NCBI RefSeq assembly: GCF_005696555.1
Contig: NZ_CP040005.1
Location: 2,666,001-2,730,000, forward strand
DNA from: Actinomyces sp. oral taxon 171 str. F0337
Lineage (GTDB): Bacteria > Actinomycetota > Actinomycetes > Actinomycetales > Actinomycetaceae
DNA: 64,000 bases
Direction: 5' to 3'
Part shown: positions 16,206-24,120 of the stretch, piece after piece
How positions within the stretch are numbered: the stretch's first letter is position 1
How the letters are laid out: the number at the start of each line of letters is the position of its first letter
The notes under the pieces: generated by a model
Told to the model about the DNA's origin: nothing
The model's input: only the letters and a program-made list of their open reading frames with translations
The model's database searches: none
Made by a program: the position numbers and the translations under genes

Positions 16206-17053
16206 GCAGCGGGTCCCGCTGCGGCCAGGGCCCCGTCGATGGTCTCCTCGGCGCCGGCCTCGCACATGGCGGCCGTGACCGGGTGCTCGGGGTTGGTGAG
16301 AGCAGCCCGAGTGTCGCCCGACTCGATGATGGCGCCGTCGTGGAGGACGGCGATGTTCTCGCAGATGGCGGTGGCGGGCAGGTCGTGGGTGATGAGGAGC
16401 AGGGCGGGGGCCTGGGGCAGGCTGGTCAGGGAGCTCAGGAGCCCGAGGATCTCGGCGCGGGCGACGACGTCGAGGGCGGTGGTGGGCTCGTCGGCGATGA
16501 TGAGGACGGGTTCGGCGGCCAGGACCAGGGCCAGGCTGGCGCGTTGGCGCTGACCTCCGGAGAGGCGCCCGGGGACGCGGTCAGCGAAGGACTCGTCGAG
16601 CCCGACGGCGTAGAGGTAGTCGGTGGCGCGCTCATCGGCCTCGCCCCGGGGATGTCCGGCGGCCTGGGAGGCCAGGGCGATCTGGCGACCGACCGCGATG
16701 AGCGGGTGCAGGGCGGTGGAGTGGTCCTGTGCGACGAGGGCAATGCGGCTGTCGCGGGGGCGACGGGCGGCGGGCAGCCCCAGCAGGTTGACGCCGCCTG
16801 CCTCGCCTCCCACCGCGAAGCTCGCGCGCGGGGCGTTGTCGGGGTCGACGTCGTCGGGCTCAACGGTCAGGGAACCGGTGACCTCCAGTGAGGCCGGGAG
16901 GGTGCCCGCGAGCGCGGCGCAGGTGAGGGACTTGCCGGCCCCGGAGGCACCGACCAGGGCGGTGCGGCTTCCGGGGGCGAGGCTGAGACTGACGCCGTTG
17001 ACCAGCGTCGTGCCGCTGGAGCGCACCACCAGCGATCTGAGAACGATTGTCAC
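16202..17053 (-). CDS. ABC transporter ATP-binding protein (DppD/NikD-like)
   Basis: First gene of the importer operon. Walker A GASGAGKS, signature LSGGQRQRAS, Walker B VLIIADEPTTALD and switch LLLITHDL are present. Two starts are possible: TTG 17059 and GTG 17053. GTG is preferred because AGGG lies 7 nt before it, while the same motif is too close to the TTG. A 15-bp Zur-box-like palindrome overlaps the start and a second lies 21 nt upstream, suggesting strong repression of the operon. Gene order is ATPase, ATPase, receptor, fused permease, with 4-nt overlaps at two junctions. Confidence 0.88.
   Translation of the reverse strand: MTIVLRSLVVRSSGTTLVNGVSLSLAPGSRTALVGASGAGKSLTCAALAGTLPASLEVTGSLTVEPDDVDPDNAPRASFAVGGEAGGVNLLGLPAARRPRDSRIALVAQDHSTALHPLIAVGRQIALASQAAGHPRGEADERATDYLYAVGLDESFADRVPGRLSGGQRQRASLALVLAAEPVLIIADEPTTALDVVARAEILGLLSSLTSLPQAPALLLITHDLPATAICENIAVLHDGAIIESGDTRAALTNPEHPVTAAMCEAGAEETIDGALAAAGPAA
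17038..17052. promoter_or_regulatory. Zur-box-like operator 2
   Basis: TGAGAACGATTGTCA, an imperfect 7-1-7 palindrome, overlaps the start codon and first codons of the importer operon. It shares 13 of 15 bases with the box at 17074-17088. The TGAnAACGATTnTCA pattern matches the known actinobacterial Zur consensus type (TGAAAATGATTTTCA). Confidence 0.6.
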
Positions 17054-17073
17054 ATGCAAACCCTAAATGCGAG

Positions 17074-17088
17074 TGACAACGATTTTCA
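17074..17088. promoter_or_regulatory. Zur-box-like operator 1
   Basis: TGACAACGATTTTCA, a 7-1-7 imperfect palindrome, 21-35 nt upstream of the operon start and overlapping the only visible promoter-like bases on the minus strand (TTGAAA / CATATT). Its centre is 36 bp from that of operator 2. Two such boxes in 51 bp are unlikely by chance in this GC-rich sequence. Confidence 0.65.
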
Positions 17089-17134
17089 AATATGCAGTTG
17101 GTCAGCACGGGCCGTCGCCGATGGCCCGCTTGGG

Positions 17135-19021
17135 CTACTTGACGCCGAGGCGCTTGAGGTCGCGCACGGCGCCCAGGTCGGCGCTGGTGGCAAGCATCGC
17201 GTAGGCGCGCAGTGCCGCGGAGACCTTGCGGGGCCGGTCCACGTGCGGGGTCCAGGCGTCCTCACCGCGGGCCTCCTCCTCGGCCCGGCGGCGCTCGATC
17301 TCCTCATCGCTCAGGCGCACGGAGATGGAGCGGCGCGGGATGTCGATGTCGATGATGTCGCCGCTGCGCACCAGGCCGATGAGCCCCCCGGCCGCCGCCT
17401 CCGGGGAGACGTGACCGATGCTCAGGCCGGAGGTGCCCCCGGAGAAGCGCCCGTCGGTGAGCAGGGCGCACTCCTTACCCAGGTGCATGGACTTGATGTA
17501 GGTGGTCGGGTAGAGCATCTCCTGCATGCCGGGGCCGCCGCGCGGTCCCTCGTGGCTGATGATGACGACGTCGCCGGATGACACCCGCTTGCCGAGGATC
17601 CCGGCGACGGCGTCCTCCTGGGACTCGAAGACGACGGCGGGTCCGGAGAAGGTCAGGATCGACTCGTCGACGCCGGCGGTCTTGACGATGCAACCCTTCT
17701 CGGCGATGTTGCCGAAGAGGACGGCCAGGCCGCCGTCGGCGGAGTAGGCGTGCTCGATGTCGCGGATGCAGCCGGCGGCGCGGTCGGTGTCGAGGGACTC
17801 CCAGCGGGAGGCCTGGGAGAACATCTCGGTGGTGCGCACGCCGGCGGGGGCGGCGAGGTAGCCGGTGCGGATCTCCTCGCCGACCTGGGAGCCGGGGACG
17901 CCGTCGGGGCCGGGGCGGGCGACGTCATAGGCGGCGAGCTCGTCGCCCAGGGTGGTGCGCAGGACGTTGGTGGTGGAGGTCTCCAGCAGTCCGCCGCGGT
18001 CAAGCTCGCCGAGGATGCCGATGATGCCTCCGGCGCGGTGGACGTCCTCGATGTGGTAGAGGTTCGTCGACGGCGCGACCTTGGCCAGGTGGGGGACCTT
18101 GCGCGAGAGCCGGTCGATGTCGGCCATGGTGAAGTCGACCTCGGCCTCCTGGGCGGCGGCCAGCAGGTGCAGGACGGTGTTGGTGGAGCCGCCCATGGCG
18201 ATGTCCAGGCTCATGGCGTTCTCGAAGGCGGCCTTGGTGGCGATGGAGCGCGGCAGGACGGAGTCGTCGTCGTGCTCGTAGTAGGCCCGGGTGATCTCGA
18301 CGATCTGGTGGCCGACGCGCTTGAAGAGCTCGCCGCGGTCGGCGTGGGTGGCCAGCAGCGTGCCGTTCATGGGCAGGGCCAGGCCGAGGGCCTCGGTGAG
18401 GCAGTTCATGGAGTTGGCGGTGAACATGCCCGAGCAGGAGCCGCAGGTGGGGCAGGCCAGGCGCTCGATGGCGCTGATGGTCTCGTCGGTGACCGTGGGG
18501 TCGGCGGCGTCCATCATGGCGTCGATGAGGTCGAGCTTGCGGGTGGTGCCGTCGGCGGCGGTCATCTTGCCCGACTCCATGGGGCCGCCGGAGATGAAGA
18601 TGGCCGGGATGTTGAGGCGCATGGCGGCCATGAGCATGCCCGGGGTGATCTTGTCGCAGTTGGAGATGCACACGAGGGCGTCGGCGCAGTGGGCGCTGAC
18701 CATGTACTCCACGGAGTCGGCGATGAGGTCGCGGCTGGGCAGCGAGTAGAGCATGCCGTCGTGGCCCATGGCGATGCCGTCGTCGACGGCGATGGTGTTG
18801 AACTCCTTGGCCAGGCCGCCGGCGGCCTCGATCTCGGTGGCCACGAGGCGTCCGACGTCGCGCAGGCCCACGTGCCCGGGGACGAACTGGGTGAAGGAGT
18901 TCGCGATGGCGATGATCGGTTTGCCGAAGTCGGAGTCCTTGACGCCGGTGGCGCGCCACAGTGCACGGGCGCCCGCCATGTTGCGGCCGTGGGTGGAGGT
19001 GGCGCTGCGGTACTGCGGCAT
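17135..19021 (-). CDS. ilvD: Dihydroxy-acid dehydratase
   Basis: 628 residues. Dehydrates 2,3-dihydroxy-3-methylbutanoate and the methylpentanoate homologue, the third step of valine/isoleucine synthesis. The iron-sulfur ligands are visible in [12 protein letters not shown] and [30 protein letters not shown] and the C-terminal [20 protein letters not shown] are family blocks. The start ATG 19021 is preceded by GAAGGAA; a 74-residue upstream extension of the open frame has no family match and is rejected. It ends 82 bp before the importer operon, which is on the same strand. Confidence 0.96.
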   Translation of the reverse strand: MPQYRSATSTHGRNMAGARALWRATGVKDSDFGKPIIAIANSFTQFVPGHVGLRDVGRLVATEIEAAGGLAKEFNTIAVDDGIAMGHDGMLYSLPSRDLIADSVEYMVSAHCADALVCISNCDKITPGMLMAAMRLNIPAIFISGGPMESGKMTAADGTTRKLDLIDAMMDAADPTVTDETISAIERLACPTCGSCSGMFTANSMNCLTEALGLALPMNGTLLATHADRGELFKRVGHQIVEITRAYYEHDDDSVLPRSIATKAAFENAMSLDIAMGGSTNTVLHLLAAAQEAEVDFTMADIDRLSRKVPHLAKVAPSTNLYHIEDVHRAGGIIGILGELDRGGLLETSTTNVLRTTLGDELAAYDVARPGPDGVPGSQVGEEIRTGYLAAPAGVRTTEMFSQASRWESLDTDRAAGCIRDIEHAYSADGGLAVLFGNIAEKGCIVKTAGVDESILTFSGPAVVFESQEDAVAGILGKRVSSGDVVIISHEGPRGGPGMQEMLYPTTYIKSMHLGKECALLTDGRFSGGTSGLSIGHVSPEAAAGGLIGLVRSGDIIDIDIPRRSISVRLSDEEIERRRAEEEARGEDAWTPHVDRPRKVSAALRAYAMLATSADLGAVRDLKRLGVK

Positions 19022-19267
19022 GAGCGATTCCTTCTCGGGCAGACGGACTGGAACGGCGTCGCAAGGAGCCGGCCTCAGGGGTGGCCAGCGCTTCACGACG
19101 CCGTGTTGCCATAGCGTAGCCCTCGTTGGCTTCTGGCGCCGCTTCGCTTCCTGTCCCTGAGACGCGCTGAGACGCTCCAAGGCCGCCCCGGCGCGGTCGC
19201 GGGCCGTCGTCCCGCTCCCGAGGAGGGCCTCGCTCACCACCACGATTTGCGGAACACCGGGCTTGCG

Positions 19268-19780
19268 TCACCGGCCTCGGTGACGGCGCTTGGCCCGCTG
19301 ACGACGTCGAGCCCAGTCCTCATCCGCCTTCTGGCGACGACGTCGACTCCGGTCACAGGAGGCACGGGCCGCGGTCTCCTCACGGGCAGCGGCCAGGGAA
19401 GCCTGTGCGGCAGTAGATGGGCGCGCTCGATTTGTCTCCTTGGCAGCCTGTCGGGCGGCACGCTTGGGGTTGGGGCGACGAGCCGTCGACGAGCCCGCCG
19501 ACCGGGATGCCGGAACCGCAGGCGACTCTGCGGCGCGGTCAATGAGCTCGCAACTGCGGGACAGGAGGAAGTCGTAGAGCTCGACATCGGTAGGCTCGGC
19601 CCCGAAGACGTGCCGCGCCGCCCGCACGGTGCCTCCTTGGTCATTCGAGGCGGCTCCAGGACGACGTTCGTGGAGCTCAAGAACACCGACCCAGAAGCGG
19701 CCGTCGAAGTAGAGGGTGAACTGGGCCGAGATGCTGGCGGGGACAGCGGTCTGCCTGTCGGGGGTGGGCGTGTTTGACAT
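19268..19780 (-). CDS. yjdF: YjdF family protein
   Basis: 170 residues of the YjdF (DUF2992) family. Diagnostic features are the N-terminal FTLYFDGRFWVGVLE strand, GAEPTDVELYDFLL, then PNPKRAARQAAKE, an Ala/Arg-rich coiled middle, and the conserved basic end RRQRAKRRHRGR. The biochemical role is unknown; in Firmicutes the gene is controlled by the yjdF riboswitch that senses azaaromatic compounds. Here AGGAG in front of ATG 19780 is locked in a 9-bp stem. The Arg-rich C-terminus suggests RNA or ribosome contact (inference). Confidence 0.85.
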   Translation of the reverse strand: MSNTPTPDRQTAVPASISAQFTLYFDGRFWVGVLELHERRPGAASNDQGGTVRAARHVFGAEPTDVELYDFLLSRSCELIDRAAESPAVPASRSAGSSTARRPNPKRAARQAAKETNRARPSTAAQASLAAAREETAARASCDRSRRRRQKADEDWARRRQRAKRRHRGR

Positions 19781-19992
19781 GGGACTCCTTTGGGTGCGAG
19801 TGATCGCACCCGGCGCAGCAGGAGTCCCCGTGACGGCCGATGACCGGCATCCCGAGGTGACGAACGCCTGGTTGTCGCTTGCCCACGACGAGTTCGGGGC
19901 GCATGCAGGGCCTGTGGCCCGACGGCGTCATCCGGACTTCCTCCGGACCGTGCAGTTCGTGCTACCGGGTGTGGCGCGAGCGCGCCACACCC
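19781..19992 (-). ncRNA. Structured leader of yjdF, candidate yjdF-type riboswitch
   Basis: The 212 bases upstream of the yjdF start hold no gene but four stems. Next to the start, 19781-19789 pairs perfectly with 19820-19828 and encloses the Shine-Dalgarno bases; inside it 19792-19799 pairs with 19804-19811. Further up, TCCGGA/TCCGGA flank CTTCC at about 19930-19947, and 19967-19978 pairs perfectly with 19981-19992. A possible -10 (TACGCT) lies just beyond on the minus strand. The ligand-binding consensus could not be checked by eye. Confidence 0.5.
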
Positions 19993-20055
19993 AGGCTAGC
20001 GTAGTGATCGCAGCCCCGGGGCGCCGTACGCAGACGCGCGTTCGCACCTGAGGGC

Positions 20056-20085
20056 CCCAGGACGCACCTTGGGGGTGCTCCTGGG
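20056..20085 (-). terminator. Terminator hairpin after the FKBP gene
   Basis: 20056-20068 pairs with 20074-20085 with one bulged base, 43 bp downstream of the FKBP stop on the minus strand. An outer 10-bp inverted repeat (CGCGCGTTCG near 20034, CGAACGCGCG near 20097) surrounds it. Confidence 0.7.
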
Positions 20086-20127
20086 CGCTTACCGTACGAA
20101 CGCGCGGACAGTGGCGGAGAGCTCGGC

Positions 20128-20535
20128 TCACATGACGCCGAGGATCTCCGTGACGAAGACGAGGGTGTCGCCGCCGCGGATGCCGGCCTGCGGGACGCCG
20201 CGGTCGCCGTAGCCGAGCTCGGAGGGGATGGACAGCAGCAGGCGCGAGCCGACGCGCTGGCCCACGAGGCCGTCGTCCCAGCCGCGGATGACCATGCCGA
20301 CGCCGACCTGGAAGTTCAGCGGCTGGCCGCGGTCGTAGGAGTTGTCGAAGACGTCGCCGCCCCAGATCTGGCCCAGGTAGTTGGCCACGATCGTGTCGCC
20401 GGCCTCGACCACCTGACCGTCGCCGGCGTCGAGCACCTGGACCTGGAGCCCCTCGGGGGCCTCGGGCCCGGGGAAGGTGAGCGTGGGCTTCGTGCCCTTG
20501 GCGCCCTCGACGGAGGGCATGTTGGTGTTGATCAT
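20128..20535 (-). CDS. FKBP-type peptidyl-prolyl cis-trans isomerase
   Basis: 135 residues, a single cytosolic FKBP domain: VEAGDTIVANYLGQIWGGDVFDNSY, GWDDGLVGQRVGSRLLLSIP and a C-terminal GGDTLVFVTEILGVM strand form the isomerase pocket. It catalyses proline isomerisation during protein folding. There is no signal peptide. ATG 20535 is used; ATG 20520 is also possible since neither has a strong ribosome binding site. It lies alone with a terminator on each side. Confidence 0.93.
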   Translation of the reverse strand: MINTNMPSVEGAKGTKPTLTFPGPEAPEGLQVQVLDAGDGQVVEAGDTIVANYLGQIWGGDVFDNSYDRGQPLNFQVGVGMVIRGWDDGLVGQRVGSRLLLSIPSELGYGDRGVPQAGIRGGDTLVFVTEILGVM

Positions 20536-20610
20536 GCTGCGAGCCTACGCGAGGGCCCCGGTTTGACGCCGCAGCAGGCCTCGGCCCAGCGCGAACCCGG
20601 CGAGCACGCA

Positions 20611-20649
20611 GCTGGGGCCGGGACGCATCAGCTGCGTCCCGGCCCCAGC
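20611..20649. terminator. Perfect 17-bp hairpin between BI-1 and FKBP genes
   Basis: 20611-20627 is the exact reverse complement of 20633-20649 with a 5-nt loop. It lies 57 bp downstream of the Bax-inhibitor-1 gene (minus strand) and upstream of the FKBP start, so it should end the former transcript. Confidence 0.8.
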
Positions 20650-20706
20650 CGAGGTGGTGGTATGAGGCCGGTTCGGACGCACCGGTCCCGGCCCTGCGCC
20701 GTGAGC

Positions 20707-21696
20707 TCAGTCGCGGAAGTAGCTCAGCAGGCGCAGGAACTCCACGTAGAGCCACACGATGGTGACGACCAGGCCGAAGGCCCCCGCCCAGGCGTAACGC
20801 TGGGGCAGCCCGTTACGGACCCCGTTCTCAATGGACTCGAAGTCGATCGCCAGGAAGAAGGAGGCCAGGATGACCGCGAGGATCCCCAGCGGAATGCCCA
20901 GGGGGATCCCCATGATGGTCAGGGAGCGCAGGCCCCAGGCGCCGGTGGCCGCACCGGTCATCACGAGGGCGAAGTTGATGAGGCTGAAGATCATGTAGCC
21001 GAGGGTGGCCACGACCACCACCCGCCGGAACCTGCCCTGGACCCGGAAGCCTCCGAAGGAGTAGGCCGCGAGCATGACGCCGAAGGTGGCCAGTGTTGCG
21101 AGCACAGCCTGAACGACGATGCCCTCGTAGCGGGCCTCCATGACGCCGGAGAAGCCGCCCAGCATCAGTCCCTCGAAGGCCGCGTAGGCCAGGATGAGTG
21201 GCGCGGAGGGCTCCCGCTTGAAGCTGTTGACCAGGCCGAGGACGAAGCTGCCGATGACACCGGCGAACATCGCCAGGATGCCCAGCCCTATAGTCCCCTC
21301 ATCAGTGCTGGTCACCAGGCTCCAGGACAGGGCGCCCGTGACCAGGATGACGCCGAACATGCCGGCGGTGCGGATGATGACGTCGTCGTAGGTCATGCGG
21401 CGCATGTCCGCGTTGGTGGCCGACGGCGCCTGGTACTGGGCCTCCAGGCCGGCCATCTGCTCGGGACTCACCTGGCCGTAGCCGGCCGTCTGCTGACCGT
21501 ACTGGTTGCTGTACGGGTTGGCAGTCTGGCCGTACTGCCCGTACTGCTGACCGTAGCCGGTCGCCTGCTGGCCGTACTGGCCAGCCTGGTAGCCGGGCAT
21601 CGTGGGGTAGCCGTTGGGCGTCTGAGCCGGGACGGTGCCGGGTGCCGGGCTACCGGCCTTGAAGGCGGCGCTTCGGCTGAAGAAGGGATTGGACAT
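20707..21696 (-). CDS. Bax inhibitor-1/YccA family membrane protein
   Basis: 329 residues from ATG 21696, which follows GAGAGGAAC. The first ~100 residues are a disordered Gln/Tyr/Gly-rich tail with repeated YGQQ-type units (QYGQQATGYGQQYGQYGQ), then seven hydrophobic segments typical of BI-1/YccA proteins, including LSWSLVTS, GFSGVMEARYEGIVVQAVLA and the C-terminal WLYVEFLRLLSYFRD. Family members are proposed calcium/proton leak channels or regulators of membrane proteolysis. The tyrosine-rich tail is common in actinobacterial homologues. Single gene, divergent from the ABC exporter operon. Confidence 0.9.
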   Translation of the reverse strand: MSNPFFSRSAAFKAGSPAPGTVPAQTPNGYPTMPGYQAGQYGQQATGYGQQYGQYGQTANPYSNQYGQQTAGYGQVSPEQMAGLEAQYQAPSATNADMRRMTYDDVIIRTAGMFGVILVTGALSWSLVTSTDEGTIGLGILAMFAGVIGSFVLGLVNSFKREPSAPLILAYAAFEGLMLGGFSGVMEARYEGIVVQAVLATLATFGVMLAAYSFGGFRVQGRFRRVVVVATLGYMIFSLINFALVMTGAATGAWGLRSLTIMGIPLGIPLGILAVILASFFLAIDFESIENGVRNGLPQRYAWAGAFGLVVTIVWLYVEFLRLLSYFRD

Positions 21697-22135
21697 GTTC
21701 CTCTCATCCTCTCTGAGGGGGCTGGGACCGTCGGCCCAGGAGAGGCCGCCGCTCGCAGTCCGGTCCGGCCGTTGACAGCCGGTACCAGAATCTGCGCACA
21801 TTATGCGCATCCCCAGCACGGTCAGGGGAACCCATTTCCCTCACAACGTAGCCCTCAGGGGAGAGCTCCCCACCCGTGCACCGAGCGCCGACGCCACCTC
21901 GGCGGCCTCCAGCGGCTCCGTCGACCGATCGGTTCTCATCCTCCAGGAGGACCCTCCTCCCCCTGGCGGACCCGCACCGGCCGCTCCCAGGTTCGTTACC
22001 TCGGCCGATTCACCGACGACGGCGCGCTCCTAGGCTGGAGCCATCCGGTTGCTCCTTGAGAGAAGCCCCCGAAAGAACCACGGCGACCCACCCATCCACG
22101 CCTTCACCAGAGGCCTACGTCGAAGAGAGAACATC
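21697..22135. other. Divergent intergenic region between BI-1 gene and ABC exporter
   Basis: 439 bp without a gene. A TGCGCA-N5-TGCGCA dyad at 21793-21809 overlaps a minus-strand -10-like CATAAT about 100 nt upstream of the BI-1 gene. No coding potential or further strong structure was seen. Confidence 0.6.
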
Positions 22136-23107
22136 ATGATCGAGGCAGTCAATCTCACCAAGCGTTACGGCAGCAAGACCGCGGTGGACAACATCTCCTT
22201 CACCGTCGAGCCCGGCACCGTCACCGGCTTCCTGGGCCCCAACGGGGCGGGCAAGTCCACCACGATGCGTATGATCATGGGCCTGGACAAGCCCACCGGC
22301 GGCAAGGTCACGATCAACGGGCGCCCCTACCGGGACCTGTCGGCCCCCCTGTGCGAGGTCGGTGCCCTGCTGGACGCCAAGGGCCTGCACGGCTCACGCA
22401 GCGCCCGCAGCCACCTGCGCCAGCTGGCCGCCTCCAACGGCATCCCCGCCAAGCGTGTCGACGAGGTCCTGGAAATCACCGGCCTGACCTCCGTGGCTAA
22501 GAAGCGCGTCAAGGGCTTCTCCCTGGGCATGGGCCAGCGCCTGGGCATCGCGGCAGCCCTGCTGGGCGACCCCGGCGTGCTCCTGTTCGACGAGCCCGTC
22601 AACGGCCTGGACCCCGAGGGCGTCAAGTGGGTGCGTGAGACCTGCCGCCGCCTGGCCGGCGAGGGCCGCACCGTATTCATCTCCTCCCATCTCATGAGCG
22701 AGATGGCCCAGACCGCCGACCACCTCCTGGTCATCGGCCGCGGCCGGATCCTGACGGCCGGACCTGTCGACGACATCATCGCCTCGGCCACCACCGACCG
22801 AGTGCGCGTGGCCTCCCCTCAGGCCACCCAGCTCGCCGAGCTCATGGCCTCCCGCAACCTGGCCGCCCAGCCCGTGTCCCCCAACGTCCTGGAGACCACC
22901 GCCACCACCGCCGCCACCATCGGTGAGCTGGCCGCCCAGGGCGGCATCGTCCTGCACGAGCTCACCACCATCCACGCCAGCCTCGAAGAGGCCTACATGA
23001 CCCTGACCAGCGACTCCGTGGAGTACCGCACCGACCCCGCGTCCCAGGCCCAGATGCAGCAGGCCCAGATGCGCCAGGCCGCACCGCAGGGCTCCGCCCG
23101 GGGCTGA
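22136..23107 (+). CDS. ABC exporter ATP-binding protein
   Basis: 323 residues from ATG 22136. Walker A GPNGAGKSTT, signature FSLGMGQRLGIA, Walker B VLLFDEPVNGLDPEG and switch FISSHLMSEM are present; the layout is that of BcrA/YxlF-like drug or lantibiotic exporters. An upstream 29-residue extension of the frame has no ribosome binding site and is left out. It energises the permease encoded 71 bp downstream, and the following two-component genes probably control the operon. The last 40 residues are Gln/Ala/Met-rich. Confidence 0.93.
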   Translation: MIEAVNLTKRYGSKTAVDNISFTVEPGTVTGFLGPNGAGKSTTMRMIMGLDKPTGGKVTINGRPYRDLSAPLCEVGALLDAKGLHGSRSARSHLRQLAASNGIPAKRVDEVLEITGLTSVAKKRVKGFSLGMGQRLGIAAALLGDPGVLLFDEPVNGLDPEGVKWVRETCRRLAGEGRTVFISSHLMSEMAQTADHLLVIGRGRILTAGPVDDIIASATTDRVRVASPQATQLAELMASRNLAAQPVSPNVLETTATTAATIGELAAQGGIVLHELTTIHASLEEAYMTLTSDSVEYRTDPASQAQMQQAQMRQAAPQGSARG

Positions 23108-23178
23108 GGCCCACGTCCTCGGCCGCACCGCGCCCGTCATCAGCAGCTCCATCCGTCTCACTTCCGGAAGGCTCAGCC

Positions 23179-24081
23179 ATGAGTACCCACGTTCCAGCAC
23201 ACGCCTCTGCCGCCCCCACAGCCCAGGCCCCGGCGCGCACCGCCGTCGGGACCGCCCCCTCAAGCTCCACCCCGCGCCCAGCCGGCCCACGCATCCAGGG
23301 CCGCCAGACCATCCTTCGCTCCGTGCGTGCGGAGTGGATCAAGTTCTGGTCCCTGCGCTCGACGTGGATCACCTCCTTCATCACCATCGCCCTGACCGTC
23401 CTGTTCGGCGCCGGCCTCACCGCCGCCCTCGGACAGTCCGAGCACTACCAGGACACGGCCAAGAACATGATCACCTCCGGTCTGACATTCGGGCAGGTCG
23501 TGGTCGCGGTCCTAGGGGCCCTCATCATCACCGGGGAGTACTCCTCGGGACAGATCCGTTCCTCCTTGACGGCAATCCCACATCGCGGCCGCCTGCTACT
23601 GGCCAAGGCCGTGGTCCTCAGCGTTGTCGCCTTCCTGCTGGGCTCGGTGTCCGTGTTCCTGTCCTGGGCGATCTCCAAGCCCTTCATCGGTGAGCACGCC
23701 GGTTCACTCACCGACTCGCACTACGCCGGCCACATCTGGGGCTCGGGCTTGGTCTTCGCCGTCATCGCCCTGATGGCCCTGGGGCTCGGCTTCCTGCTGC
23801 GCTCCACCGCCGGCACCATCACCGTGATCGTCTCCCTCCTGTTCATCATCTCCACTCCCCTCCAGATCGCGGCCAGCAAGTGGGACTGGATCTACAAGAT
23901 CATCGGCTGCCTGCCAAGCACCGTCTCCGAGGCCGTCTCCGACCCGTTCCAGCGCACGACCGAGTGGGGCGGACAGGGCGCCCAGTTCCTCACCCACGGT
24001 CAGGCCATCGCGGTCTTCGCCGCCTGGGTACTCATCCCGCTCATCGTCGCCTGGTTCGTCTTCTCCCGGCGCGACGCCTGA
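23179..24081 (+). CDS. ABC-2 type exporter permease
   Basis: 300 residues. After a ~45-residue Pro/Ala-rich cytoplasmic start there are six hydrophobic spans: ITSFITIALTVLFGAGL, VVVAVLGALIITGEYSSGQI, VVLSVVAFLLGSVSVFL and three more towards the C-terminus. The EYSSGQIRSSL block is the typical cytoplasmic loop of BcrB/YxlG-type permeases. Preceded by TTCCGGAAGG. Partner of the ATPase upstream. Substrate unknown, but this class commonly exports peptides or antibiotics and is paired with a two-component system, as here. Confidence 0.88.
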   Translation: MSTHVPAHASAAPTAQAPARTAVGTAPSSSTPRPAGPRIQGRQTILRSVRAEWIKFWSLRSTWITSFITIALTVLFGAGLTAALGQSEHYQDTAKNMITSGLTFGQVVVAVLGALIITGEYSSGQIRSSLTAIPHRGRLLLAKAVVLSVVAFLLGSVSVFLSWAISKPFIGEHAGSLTDSHYAGHIWGSGLVFAVIALMALGLGFLLRSTAGTITVIVSLLFIISTPLQIAASKWDWIYKIIGCLPSTVSEAVSDPFQRTTEWGGQGAQFLTHGQAIAVFAAWVLIPLIVAWFVFSRRDA

Positions 24082-24120
24082 GACGGCGGGTACCCCACCA
24101 TCAGCCGGAGGTGAAGACCC

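Noticed and set aside
19022..19112. Leader peptide/attenuator in front of ilvD
   Set aside because: The only nearby ATG frame (19112) runs past the ilvD start without a stop, is not rich in branched-chain codons, and no terminator/antiterminator pair was found.
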